Source of the DNA: Mallotus nudiflorus
Lineage: Eukaryota > Streptophyta > Magnoliopsida > Malpighiales > Euphorbiaceae
Direction of reading: 5' to 3'
Length of the DNA stretch: 64,000 nucleotides
Assembly: GCA_947683625.1 (NCBI GenBank)
Contig: CANTUR010000793.1
Location: 372,001 to 436,000 of the forward strand
Shown here: positions 11,759-24,629 of the stretch, piece by piece
Layout of the letters: each line of letters opens with the position of its first letter
Numbering within the stretch: position 1 is the stretch's first letter
Translations under genes and position numbers: made by a program
Notes under the pieces: model-generated
Told to the model about the DNA's origin: nothing
The model's input: the letters and a program-made list of their open reading frames with translations, nothing else
The model's database searches: none

Positions 11759-14700
11759 ATGGATACCAAGTCTGATTCTACTTTCAAAATTATGAATCAA
11801 AAATTTATGAAGTTAGATAGATTTGATGGAACAAACTTTACCCACTTGAGAGATAAAATATTATTCATTCTTATTGCTCTGAAAATTGCCTGTGTTAGAT
11901 AAGAATTTGTCTCCACTTCTTTCACCATAACCTAATGATGATGAAGAAACAAAACAAGCAAGGAAAAAACGTGAAGATGATAAATTTCTATGTAGAGGCC
12001 ACATTCTCGATTCCTTAATGGATCGTCTTTATGATCTATTTTCCTTCATGAACTCTCCACAAGAAATTTGGACTGCACTAGAGGTAAAGTACAATATAGA
12101 AAACAAGGTGCCGATAAATTTCTTATCTCTAAATTCTTTGATTTTGCTATTTATGATAATTATTCAATTCTAGATCAAGTATATGAACTTCAAATTCTAG
12201 TTTCAAAACTTAAGGATTTGAAGGTTAATGTTTCTGAACCATTACAAGTTAGTGCTATAATTGCAAAACATCCTACTAGTTGAAATGAATATAGGAAGAA
12301 GTTATTGCATACTACTGAAAACTTTACTTTAAATAAACTTATGAAACATTTGAGTAATGAAGAAGAATCATGCGTACATGAAAAGAAATTTGTTTATGAG
12401 TTTGGTTATAAAGTGAATTACATTGATGAAAAGAATAATAACCAAAAGAATAAAAGAAAATTCTTGAGGTTGGCCCCTCTAAGATTTTCAAGAAAAGGAA
12501 GACTAGTTATGATTGTAGAAAGAAAGGGTACTTCAAATGTGATTGCAGATTAAAGAAGAAATAGAAATTAAATAATTTTGCTAATATAACTAATAGTACT
12601 AATGCTATTGAACAAGATATTGTAGAGATTGTCGTTATAATTTCTGAATTGCATATTAGAATGATAATAAAAGTGCATATGACAACAATAAATAAGTCAA
12701 ATGATTGGTGGTTTGATTCTGGTACTACCGTCCATATTTTCCACAATAAATATTTATTCAAGAACTATACAGAGACAGAGGATGGACATGAAATGTTAAT
12801 GGGAAACCACAATACTATAAAGGTTCTTGGAATAAGAAGTATTGAATCAGTATTTACTTCAGGAAAGAAAATTCAATTTGTTAATGTGTTGGATATTCCA
12901 AAAATTAGAAAGAATTTGGTTTATATAAATTTACTTTGTAAGAAAGTTGTTAAGATTGTGTTAGAGTATAATAATTTAATTTTAACTAAGAAGGAAGGGT
13001 TATTCATGTGATGGTATGTTTAAATTAAGTGTTGTTGATGTTAGTTACAATAATAATAATAATAATAACACACAGATTTCTATTTATACTGTTGAGCTAT
13101 CTTTATCATTATAGCATGATTGTTTGGCTCAAATAAACTTTAGATCATTAAAACTTATGGCAAAACATGATTTGATTTCTTACATTCATTATGATCAGCC
13201 TACATGTGAAGTTTGCATTCCAGCAAAAATGACTAGGAAACCATTTCCTAAAATTGAAAGAAAATTAATTTACTAGAAATAGTACATTTTGATATATGTG
13301 AATAAAATGGTATGTTAACTAGAAGTGGTAATAGTTACTTTGTAACATTTATTGATGATTTTTCAAAATTCACATATGTGTACTTGATGAAAACTAAGGA
13401 TCAAACTTTTGATATGTTTAAGATTTGTAAATCTGAAGTTGAAAATTAAAAGGATATGATAAAGATCTTAAAGAGTAATAGAGGTGGTGAGTACTTTCCC
13501 ATTGAATTTTCTTCTTTTTGTGAAGAAAATGGAATTATACATTAAACAAATGCTCCATATATCCCATAACAAAATGAGGTTGCTGAAAGAAAAAATAGGA
13601 CGTTAGTGGACATGGTTAATGTCATGTTAATGAATGCAAAGTTGCTAACAAACCTATAGGGAAAAACTTTACTCATTGATTGTCATTTGCATAATAGAAT
13701 ACCCTCAAGAAAATATAAAGTTTTTCCATATGAGTTATGGGAAAACAAAAAACTAAATTGAAGTTATGTTAGAATTTAGGGATGTTCGGCCTTATATAGA
13801 GTTCTAAATCCTAAAAGAATTAAATTAGGACCGAGAGCATTAAAGGATGTTTTTGTTAGATATGCAAAGAATTCTACGGCATATAAAATATTGGACTTAA
13901 GTTCAAATGTAATTGTTGAATTAAGGGATGTAGACTTTATTGAAAATAAATTTCAAAATGATTCTCATAAAGTCTCTAATGACTCTAATTTGGATAATGA
14001 ACTTACTAATATTCATAATTTTGATATACATTTGAATGAAAACTCAAATGATAAAGAGAATAATTATGATTCTCCTATTGAAATTAGAAGAAGTTAAAGA
14101 GTTAGAAAAGAGAAATGTGCCCCTCCAAGATTTATATCTTTTTAATCCATTATTTTCATAGTTGATGGAGATGGGTCTACAGTTCTTAATAAAATTTCAC
14201 TTTTATTTAATATAGAGAATGATCCAAAGACATTCTAAAAAGCAATGTCTTTAAAAGATTCAACTTTTTGGAAAGAAGTAATTAACGATGAAATGGACTT
14301 GTTATTGAGTAATAATATATGGATCATTGTTGATTTGCCTCCTGGTTCTAAACCATTTAAATGTAAATGGATTTTTTGAAGGAAACATAATACGAATGGA
14401 TCATTGCAAACCTATAAAGCTAGATTAGTAGCAAAATGGTTTAAACAAAATGAGGGTATAGACTACTTTGATACATATGCTTTTGTGGCTAGAGTAACAA
14501 CCATTAGAGTGCTTTTGACTCTAGCATAGATATATAATTTGTATGTACATCAAATGGATGTTAAAATAGCCTTTTTGAATGGTGATTTAGATAAGGAAGT
14601 ATGTATGGAGCAACCAGAAGGATTTTTTCTACCTGAAAATGAACATAAAATGTGTAATTAATTAGGTCACTTTATGGTTTAAAACAAGTTCCAAAGCAAT

Positions 14701-15760
14701 GGCATGAAAAGTTTGATTTTGTAATTTTAGAGTATGGTTTTAAACATAATAATGCTGAAAAGTACATATATTTTAAATTTAATGAAAAGTGTAGAGTTAT
14801 TATTTGTCTTTATATTGATGACATGCTCATCATTAGGACAAACTTAGATGGTGTTAATGATACAAAGAAGTATTTATCCTCAAGATTTAAAATGAAATAT
14901 TTGAATGAGGTAGATACAATCTTGGGTATTAAAGTTAGAAAGCATAGTGGAGGTTTTGCTTTTTTTCAATCTCATTATATTGAGAAAATTTTGAATAAGT
15001 TTAGTCACTTAAATATCAAAGATGCAAACACCCCTTATGATGTATCATCTAAGCTTGTTGAGAATACTGGTACAACAATAACACAAGTTGAATATGCTAG
15101 TGCTATAGGTATCTTGATGTATGCAATGCATTGTACAATGCCTAATATTGCTTTTGCAGTTTGTAAATTATTAAAATACACTAATAATCCTAGTGGTGAT
15201 CATTAAAAAGCAATATCGAGGGTACTTGGATATTTAAAGAAAACTGTAAATCTTGGATTGTTTTATAATAGTTTTCCAACCATATTAGAGGGTTATACTT
15301 ATGCTAGTTAGATAACTAGTGCAAGTGATAATGAATCTACCTTTGGTAGGATTTTTACACTTGGTGATGGCGCTATTTCTTGGGCATTAAAGAAACAAAC
15401 GTGTATTACTCATTCAAAGATGGAATATGAACTTACAGCTTTAATAGCTACAAGTAAGGAGGAAGATTGACCGAGAAATTTATTGTTAGATATATAGTTG
15501 TGGCCACAACTAATGCCAACCATTTCCTTATATGCGATAGCCAAGCAACTATGTCTAAAGCTTTTAATAAAATATATAATGGAAAGTCTAGACATATAAG
15601 CTTAAGATATGAGTTTATAAGGCAATTGATTTATGATGGTATTATTACCATAATGTATATAAGGTCTTGTAAGAACTTGGCAAATCCATTTATAAAAGCA
15701 CTCTTAAGAGATATGGTTAAAAGTACTTCTACCATAATGGGATTAAGGCCTTTTAACTAA
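11759..15760 (+). pseudogene. Copia gag-pol remnant
   Basis: In order: a gag start at 11759 (MDTKSDSTF..., KLDRFDGTNF); a decayed zinc knuckle near 12500-12545; the protease motif WWFDSGTT near 12700; the integrase-core region 13300-13770 (FVTFIDDFSKFTYVY); RT 14250-14960 with MDVKIAFLNG and the catalytic YIDD at 14811-14822; and RNase H 15330-15760 (KSRHISLRYEF, LANPF). Stops interrupt gag (after ...KIACVR), integrase and RT, and reading frame is lost repeatedly. It is not expected to make an enzyme. The gag and RT wording places it in Ty1/copia rather than Ty3/gypsy. Confidence 0.85.
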
Positions 15761-16266
15761 GCTTATCAATTGATGGGAACCCAACTTCTTATTAGCACTA
15801 CCACTAAAAAAGAAGTTTAATGGGTAATAATAAATTAATTGATAAGTGGTGTAAAGTAATATTAATGTTAATAATTTAGTACTAAACTATTAGAAGGATG
15901 TGTGGTTTTACTCTTAATAAGTTCAAAGTTCTAAATATTTAGGGATCAAGGAAGTGGTACCGCTTCAACAAAGTAGTAAAACTTTGTAAATGTTCATGAA
16001 TTTAGGATTGTAGCACAATGCCATATTAGTGATAAGACTTTATGAACTTATGAAAGAAATTAAAGTTTCATGTGTGTGATGTTTCTATTTTTAATATTAA
16101 GAAATCATGGTTTAAGACTTAATCACCATTAACATTTATTTTGGTTTAAGAGGTATGTCACCATTGATTTCATTAGGGACTTGAAATGTTTACACTAAGT
16201 AATAGTTTGAATAAAAAATACTATTATTATGCGTGCAACTTATTTTAATACTTTATACAACAAACT
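15761..16266 (+). other. Copia 3' untranslated internal region
   Basis: Non-coding DNA between the RNase H end and the polypurine tract. It has several 'aagaagtttaatggg' or 'tttaaga'-type words, but nothing I can call a feature. Confidence 0.4.
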
Positions 16267-16276
16267 AAGGGGGGAA
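16267..16276 (+). other. Polypurine tract of the copia element
   Basis: 'aaggggggaa' lies immediately before the 3' LTR, as expected for the plus-strand priming site. Confidence 0.75.
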
Positions 16277-19200
16277 TTATTACAATAATTTAATGTAGTT
16301 TGAAGTATAAAGTGTATAAATGCAAGAGAAATATGTATCTCACTTTGTTTTCATAAAAAAAAATAAGTGGAAAAACATGTTGGAGAACAACATAGGCATG
16401 TACACGGTCGTGTTGAGTGTATTTGATATAAGTAGTGGCTGATATTGTTAGAAGCACAAGTGTGTTTTTAATATCCCGTGTTTTTAAATATTTTAATACT
16501 GCATCGGGATATGCAGTGTTAATAATTTTTGTATATATATTATGATATTTTTACGAGTTGATATGTATTTAAAACCTATTTTAATTATTATGTATTATTT
16601 TGAGTACTTTACGTAAAATTTTCCCGGGACTTGTATTTTCGGGGAAATTTTCACGTAAATAATTTACTATTAATTATTTTAAATATATTTACAGACTTGC
16701 ATGAACTCATACATATTTTTAAAATACTAAATAACATATATTTGTGTAATTATTTATCTAATTAGGGTTTAATTAATATTATCCTAATATTTTATTATTT
16801 ATTTATTAGTTTTATTGTTATTTAATTATTTTTATTTATTATTAAATTTTAAAATATTAAATATTAAGTGTGTGGTGTATATTTAATGTGTGTAATTTAA
16901 TATTATTTTATTATATAGTATAAAGTATATATATATACATATATACATTTAATATTAAACAAATTATAAAGTTTAACTTATTTACCAAATTGCCATTATC
17001 CCCTTCCTCTCACTCCCCGACCGTTTCCCTCACCGTCCGCCACCTGTCACGCCGTTTCCTTGCTGTTTGTGTGCCGTCCGGCATGCCATCACCTTCCCCA
17101 GCCTTCCTCGCCGCCTGTAGCAGCCGTTTCTGGCGTCTGGAGATCGGTTTTGGCCGAAGAAGCCGAATTCCTCTTCACCGTCGATCACGACGATTCCGGC
17201 CACCATTTTCGACACCGCCAGTCTCTTTCTTCTCCTTGAGCTCCGATGAGTGTGATTCTAGCTTTGGTTTGAGCTTAAATGGTCTTGATTTGCTTAGGTT
17301 TCAAATTTTCAATTTCGGCCATATTAGGGTTCTTGAATTTTTTGAACTTCAATTTGATTGATTCATAAAAAATCCCTTCACAAATGTTGTTCCCCTTAGC
17401 TTAATCTACATGTATGAATTTTTGTGGAATTTTTGGAGATTATTTTGATTTTTTGGTATTTTTGAATATTTTAATATTATTTTCTAATTTTCGGAAATTA
17501 ATTAATTAAATTATGAAATTATGTTTTATGATAAATATAGGTGTTGAAATGAATTATAGGAATTTATTTGGAATTTTTATGAATTTCTATGTATTTATTT
17601 TGAATTATTTAAGTTTATGTAATTTTGGGAAAATTAGGTTAATTGTGTTTTAAATTGAAATTAATTATTTAATTGAGTTTAATTATTAATATTATTGATA
17701 AATATGTTGAGAAAATTAATTTTGGATAATTATACTATTTTTGGTGAATTTTTGAATGAATTTCAGTATATTTATATATATAAGGGCATTTTGGTAATTT
17801 TGCATGAAATTGGCTAAAAATGCAATTAAATTGGTTTTAATAGTTATTTAAGGTATAAAAATGATTTCCACAAATTATTTGGTATTTTTAACTAATTAAA
17901 ACTATTTTTCGTGAATTATTTTCAATTATATATATAATATACGATTTTACTAATAAAATGAGTTTTTGTCGGTTTTTACAGTGTTTTAAGGTTCATTATG
18001 TAATTTCTACTTATAAAATGAATTTCTATGTTATAAGGGTATTTTTGGTATTTCCGTAATTGTTCTGTGATTGTGGACCCCAGTCGGTATGTTGTAGTTT
18101 GGAGTCCGACCGAGGGGTTGTGAATGTAATTTTGCATTATTTTTTGAAGTGTGTTTCTTTATAGGGTCGGTTCTACTCTTTGAGTAGAGAGATGTCCGTT
18201 TTACAAGGGAGATTCTGTCGAATTTTCGGTAGAATTCTCGTAAAACGTGATATCCGGTCGAACCCTAATTTTGATTCTGTGTTTAATATTCTATATTGAG
18301 TTTTAGGGTTTTCTGTTAGGTTCATTCTGATGTCTATTATTTATTGTTTGTCTAGTTGCACCGAGACCGAGGCCTAGTGGACCAGGCCCGTCGGACCCAT
18401 CTCGTGGAGCGCACTAAGTGTGAGTTACTATTTTACATATATCTGCTTTATGATGCATGATTTTAGAATATATGTTTTATTTTGATTAAATATGCATAAA
18501 TAACGTGATTAGTATTTAAGTATATTTTTGGTTTATTTTTGGTATATATTAAATTTTATGCATGTTTTATTAATAAATTATATTTAAAATGTTTTTAAAT
18601 ATATTTCTAGCTTAATTTGTAATTTGATTGAATTTATTTGACGTATATATACTCGAAATATACCTGGTTTATTTTTGGTATATTTCCAGTATATATATGT
18701 GGTTTATATTGTTATTTTTTTTAAATTCATGCATCATTTATTTGTGAATGAATGTTTTATATTATTAATGAAGGATATCAATAGAACGTGCTACCTAGTG
18801 GGCAGCACTAGGACCGAGTACGTACCGGTACGCTTATAGCATTTAGGCTGTATTACTAACCATTTGTGGATATTGATTGGAACTGATTTATCTGATGTGT
18901 GATGTGATTTGGGAGTGTGATTGCTGGAGCTCGGTTGACCAAGTGTCTCGGGGCCAATCACACTGACAGTCAGACTGCTGGAGCTTGGTTGACTTAGTGT
19001 CTCAGGGCCAGTCTACTGTCTAAATGGAACAAGTGAATATATTTGGAATAAGTGAGCCTGTATGGCTAGAGTATTGTCTAACACTGTTTTCGAGGTTGCG
19101 ATATTCTAGGGTTCTATTCGATCCTTCATAAACTATGATTTCCAATAAAAATATATTAAATGATTTTTATTGCATTTGTGTGTAGTTGCTTGTATATATA

Positions 19201-20261
19201 CATATTATATATATATTGTTGACTGTGTGCATTGGCATTTAGTATGCATGTATATATATTATAATAATTCACTCAGTGAGGTTTGACTCCCCTCCGTTGA
19301 CTATTTTTCAGGAGAGTCATTGTCTTCAAACCTCAGTAGCAGACCTATACGTCGGATTTCTTCCGCCCCGGCTTCTTTGTGTAAACTGTTTCTTTGAGTC
19401 TTGGGTTTATTTTATCTAGACACTGCAGTAGTCATTTAATTATTAAAGAGATGTTGTATTATATTTGAACTGGATTTGTATTAAAAGAGTTTATATATAT
19501 GAGATGAGGATTTGATTTAAATCCAATTGGTGCATATGCTATTATTATATTTATGATTTTTATTTCCGCTGCATTATATATTGTTATTATTATTGCATGT
19601 TTTATTTTATTTTTAGGCTTGCTACGGGTTCCAGATTCGAAAGAATTCCCATTCCCTAGCGCCGGTCATGGCCCCTGTTTTGGATCGTGACAGTGTTCCA
19701 AATCATGTATCCAATAAGTATTTTATCTAGAAAGTTACATGGTCTGAAATAAAAGCATGTTTCAAACCATGTATCCAATTAGTATTTCATCCATAAAGTT
19801 GTATGGTTTGAAACACGAGCATGTTCCAAGCCATGTTCGATGGGTTTTAAACTTTCAGAGACATACATGGGTATATTATAAGGTGTGTTGATAGACACAA
19901 CTTTATAGATATGAAAAACTTGTTTTGAGTTGCAACTATTCAAGGAATGGTTATGACTTTTCATTGGATGATTATTTCTTGAATTAAAAGATACATATAG
20001 CCCTATAAATACACATCTCATACACCTTTAAAGGATGATTATTAGCTTCTTTGTTCTTTCTCTTGCATTTATTTTGTATTCTTAAAAGGTTCTTTGGGAA
20101 AACTTAAGATTTTTTGCTATCTAAGTTTTCATGCTTTGTTGTATCCTCTAAGTGTTTTGCCATAAAAAACATGGAGTAAACATATAGTGGGGGCAATAAA
20201 CACTTAAAAGAAAGTGACTATATCACGCTTCAAAACCATATATACACTCACTACCATAACA
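16277..20261 (+). repeat. 3' LTR of the copia element, interrupted
   Basis: The LTR sequence runs to 16466, is broken by the nested element (16467-19692), and resumes at the duplicated GTGTT (19693-19697) with 'ccaaatcatgtatcc', which continues the 5' LTR alignment exactly. It closes at 20261 with 'accataaca'. Confidence 0.85.
16467..19692. mobile_element. Solo LTR of a Ty3/gypsy-type element, 3.2 kb, TSD GTGTT
   Basis: It is flanked by GTGTT at 16462-16466 and 19693-19697. Its right end 'ggatcgtgaca' matches the end of a second copy at 23600. Shared internal blocks include 'gagagatgtccgttttaca' (18190 and 22270) and 'cattccctaatgccggtca' or 'cattccctagcgccggtca'. A GC-rich patch (17000-17250) sits in otherwise AT-rich DNA, with tandem 'ctggagctcggttgacc...gtgtctcggggcca' units at 18920-19020. 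There are no coding domains, so it is an LTR left after recombination. The start 'tttaatatcccg' lacks the canonical TG, probably by mutation. Confidence 0.75.
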
Positions 20262-21640
20262 TGTTTAGTTGTTGTTCTAAATACAAATAAAAGTGGGTTT
20301 TTATGTAAATTCTATAGTTTTAGGTTAACTTATTTATTCAACACTATTTATTATAGTCCCTGAAAAAAATACTAATTGTTATATTAACTAAATTATTTGA
20401 TTACTTTTATCCAATACTTATATTTATTTTACCTTCAGTTATAAATATATAGATTTTTTTTATTACACTTCATACTTTTTTTTAGTTACTTATTTTACTT
20501 AATAATTTTTATTTATTTGATATTACATTATTATTTTCTTATATCAACTTAATATTTTATTTATTTAATATTTAATATTATATTAGTTAGGAATTTAGCA
20601 TTCAACTTAACATTTACAAAAATAATAATAATTAAGTCTAACAGAAGTTATGCACTATCATTATGAAACTACGTATTATCACTCTAAAGTTACATAGTTT
20701 TAGGTTGATTTATTTCTTTAGCATTAACTATTATGTTAACGTACCAATTCAACTATTTTTAGTTAATACTAATATTTATATTAAATTCAATTATAGATAT
20801 ATAATTTTTTACGACACTTAATAATTTTTATTTATTTAATATTAAATTACTATTAGTTTATGTCCACTATATATTATACCTACATAATATTTGAGGCTAT
20901 TTACCTATAAACTTAGAGTTCAACACTAAAAAAATATAATATTATAGCTAAACCAATACTGCTATAATTTTTTATTTTACTTTATTACCATTTTTTATTC
21001 AATAATAAATTACTATTATGTACTTTTTTTTTTGATATAGTACTTATGTTCCAATTTAGGTTATTTAGCAACTTAAGGCTCACTAACAAAAAATATATAT
21101 ATAACAATTACTTAGTTTAACCAAAACCAGTCTTTTTTCTATTAAACTATATAGTTTTAAGTAGACTCATAAGTTTTAATTTACACAAATATTATTAAAA
21201 ATTAAACTACTTTTAATGTAAAATTACTTCATTTTATTATCAAATAAAAACTAACGTGTAATATATTGAGAACTTTAACAAATAAGCCAATAGACCTTAC
21301 AAGCTGAGTGTCAACCATTTTACAAACTTAACAAATGAAGAATTTGGTAAATATTAAGCAGGATACAAGATGGTGTGTGAAATACATCCAATAATAGAAT
21401 CAACCAACATTGCCAAAACCATGGGATTTGTTACTGAATCATTTGGATATGGGTCCCTAGAGACCGTACTACCATTTTGGTGAGTAATGAACAACCTTCG
21501 GTTCAATTTAAACAATTGTGTCTCGTTTGAACAACCAAATGGTATAACTCATCATCTAGCTTAGAACAACTTAAGATCAACACCTAATTCCGTTCAACAA
21601 CCAGAAAAGATAATTGTGATTTTATGTTTTTAGAGGAAGT
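20262..21640. other. Gene-free AT-rich DNA with degenerate repeats
   Basis: No coding signal. A diverged unit starting 'tatagttttaggtt' recurs at 20313, 20693 and, weaker, at about 21149, accompanied by 'aataatttttatttatttgata' or '...aata' at 20501 and 20820. The spacing (380 against 319) shows indels between units. I see no gene. Confidence 0.45.
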
Positions 21641-23600
21641 TATTAGTTGATTTTATGTTTTAATTATATTAAGAAATTTAATTTTGAGAAAATAATTTTT
21701 AGATGATTAAATAATTTTAAGGAATTTTTTTAGTATTAATAATACATTATGTAATTTATGTATTTAGGGGTACAAATGTAATTTTATGTTAATTATAGTT
21801 AAACATATATTTTAGCTAGTTTTATTAATATTTAAGAGGTTTAGGGGATTTTTATAAATTAATTGATATTTTTAATTAAGTAATGTTAATTTTGAATATT
21901 AATTCCAAATATTATATATATATTTATAATACATTATTTTTTTTGTAATAAAAATTGAATATAAGGTTGTATTTAGCATGTTTGGTATAATGGCTTTAAT
22001 TTAGGTTATATTTATACTTTGATAATGAAATGCAAATTGAACTGTTTAATTTTTGAATAATTGAGATTATATATGTATATATATATATTTAGTATATATG
22101 TGGGTGTAATATGCATTTTGGGAAAATAAATGATTTAAATTCTTGGTGTTTTGTTGAGTTGTGATCTCGGTCGGGGCTAAATGTAGTTTTGGAAGTCCGA
22201 CTCGAGTATGTATGTCTGCGGTTATTAGAAGTGCGTTTTCTATGCAGGTTTGGCTCTACCTTTGGTAGAGAGATGTCCGTTTTACAGAAGAGACTTTGCC
22301 GAAATTTTGATAGATTTTCTCAAAAAACGTGATATTCGTAATAATTTCTACAGTTAGTTCGGCTTTGTCCTATCTATCGAGTCTTGTCCAGTTTTCCTCG
22401 AGTTAGCCTGAAATTTCACTATTTTGTTGATTGTCGATTTTTATTTCATAGTCATGTTTTAAAAATCGATTTGTTAATTTCTTTCTAGAGCATATCGGAG
22501 CAGAAGCCGTGAGATTGAGGCAGACGCGTGGCCGTCAGCGTTCGTATTCATCTTGTAAGTCAATAGAATGATCTGTGTATGTGTTTACTTAAAGAATGCA
22601 TGCGCTCATATTTTTATATTTAACATATGATTTATTTAATTTAATGCTGTTATTTAAGATTTAAAACACATTTTATTTATTTAAGAATCGATTTTGAAAA
22701 ATTTTGGTGGAACAAGCTACCTGGTGGGCCTCACCAGGACCGTGTGCACATGGTAGAGATTGAGAGGTGGATCCAAATTATATATGAGTGGTGAATGTTA
22801 AACTGGGACGGGTGCCTCGGTGGAAGCCTGTGCTCTCGGGGACCGCCAGTGATTGTAAGGTTAAAAATGGACTGGGATGGGTGCCTCGGTTGATGCCCTA
22901 GCTCTCGGGGACCGCTGGTGCCATATATTTGGATTAAGTGAATGGCTACGACTTGGTGCCTCGGTCGATGCCTTTGCTCTCAGGGACTGATAGTCTAGTT
23001 GGATTAAGTGGGCCCAGTTGACCATTTAGATTTTTTTGGGTTTAGAATTCTATCGAGATTTTTCAAAAGCTATATCTATATATTATAAATTATTTTTTTT
23101 ACTATAACTTTAAGGTTTTCAAACTGTACAGCTCTTATTATTGATTTACTCAGTGAAATCTGATTCCTCTCAATTTATTTTTTCAGGAGCTTGAGAGTTC
23201 GACCTCAAACTGCCTCCACGCCGGATTTCTTCATCACCGGCCATTTTATGTAGATCATTGTAAGCTGTATTGTCGTAATGTTCTAAATAGCTGCAGCAGT
23301 AAATGTACTATGAATTATATGATTTGAGTGTATTTGTGTATTTTATTTATATGCACCACATTTATGTATAACGATTTAAGTTTGATTTATATATGTGACG
23401 CTGAAAATATGTTAATTATGTATTCAATTATGTTTTAAATTTTAGAAAAATTAGTTTGATAATGTGTTCTGTTTTAAAATAAGATTTTAAATTATAAGGT
23501 GTTGTTTATCTTTTCTTTTAGACTTACTATGGGTTTCGAGAATCTTATATCTTCCCATTCCCTAATGCCGGTCACATACCCTCAGGTTCGGATCGTGACA
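21640..23600. mobile_element. Second, truncated gypsy-type LTR of the same family
   Basis: This is homologous to 16467-19692 and ends in 'ggatcgtgaca' at 23600. It lacks the GC-rich leader and has no target duplication that I can find, so its left end is approximate and probably truncated. Three imperfect tandem units built on 'gggtgcctcggt..atgcc...gctctcggggac' lie at 22801-22990. The right edge is about 760 bases before the KIN17 first exon. Confidence 0.7.
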
Positions 23601-24360
23601 AAATCTCTCCACAAATCATTCTACAATTACAACCACAATTATCTCCTCCTGATTGGAGCTTCTGTCCTCGGCTTACTTCAACACATTGTACCATCTTTAT
23701 TGACCTGTCATGAATACAGGTTTTTCAAAGTTTCCACCGGAAAGATAACTGTAAATGGTTAAAAAAAAAAAAAAAAAGTGAATTTAAGGCTTTTAGGATA
23801 AAAGACAAATTGGCTCAGATGGGAGGAGATGAACATTTAAATGATGATAAAAGAAAGTTGCAAAGGTAGAATTGAGTCTTGATAAGGAATTGTGAGAGAT
23901 GGAGAACTAAGGCTGCATCCTCCATACATGTCTTGTCTCTCTTTTTTTCTTTTAATGTTGCTATAACTTTTGGCCGATAGAAATAAAAGGCAGGAGTGGA
24001 AGGTAAATGAACTTTTAGGTTATAATTAATTTTTTATATTAATAAATTACAATTTGATACCAAAAGAAATTGTTTTAGCAACTATTAACTGTGAAACTTT
24101 TTTTTTTTTTTAATTTTATATTTAAATGCTCTAAAAAATTGTTTTTAATGCTGAATTTGGTGATCGATATAAACATTAGAGTTTTTACCCTTAGTTTTAA
24201 TTTATTTGGTTAACAACAGTTGGGTGCACTTTTTTTACCGAACTGGGCCAATGATCACAACTGAACTTTTATATCAAGTTGGCTAGGAAAGTTAAAAACA
24301 AAGCAATTCGGCCTTGAGATGAAAACTTAAGGTCCAATTTGAGCATTTGTCCAAAAAAAA
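23601..24360. other. Upstream flank of KIN17
   Basis: AT-rich, with poly-A (23761-23778) and poly-T runs. A short ORF piece (23600-23762) has no recognisable homology. The promoter should lie here, but I see no specific element. Confidence 0.4.
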
Positions 24361-24450
24361 AACGAAGAATAGGACCCTTCGTCTTCCCTGTTCAGACTTC
24401 ATCCTGCACCGCCGCTACAGAAATCCAGCTCCGCTGGCGACAATATCTTT

Positions 24451-24607
24451 GTGAGTATAAATATATAAACAATAATCAAATCAATGCATTTTTTTTTTCC
24501 TATAATCCAATTTTTATTTTAATTCAATTAACTAAAAATAAAGATATTTCGTAACCCTAATTTAGTGTCTGACGCTGTAAAAATTTATTGAATTCTGTGT
24601 TTTTCAG
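24451..24607 (+). other. Intron in the KIN17 5' UTR
   Basis: The donor is 'ctttgtgagtat' at 24451 and the acceptor 'gtgtttttcag' ends at 24607. The leader exon upstream (about 24370-24450) is GC-richer, and the second leader piece reaches the ATG at 24630 in 22 bases. The splice sites are visible; use of the intron is inferred. Confidence 0.6.
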
Positions 24608-24629
24608 CTTCAATTGCTTCTAATCTCAA

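Larger units (their letters stand above)
10961..20261 (+). mobile_element. Decayed Ty1/copia LTR retrotransposon, with a gypsy solo LTR nested in its 3' LTR
   Basis: Two LTRs of about 0.75 kb (10961-11729; about 16277-16466 plus 19698-20261) flank an internal region with gag, protease, integrase, RT and RNase H in copia order, on the plus strand. The LTR ends match ('cactaccataaca' closes both). Many in-frame stops and LTR divergence show an old, inactive copy. The apparent 9.3-kb span includes a 3.2-kb foreign insertion (16467-19692). Confidence 0.85.

Noticed and set aside
16990..17361. 123-aa GC-rich ORF
   Set aside because: It lies inside the gypsy LTR, is rich in Ser/Arg/Pro from CT-rich DNA and has no domain; GC-rich leaders are common in such LTRs.
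23499..23762. 87-aa ORF next to the gypsy LTR end
   Set aside because: Half of it is LTR sequence; the rest has no recognisable family.
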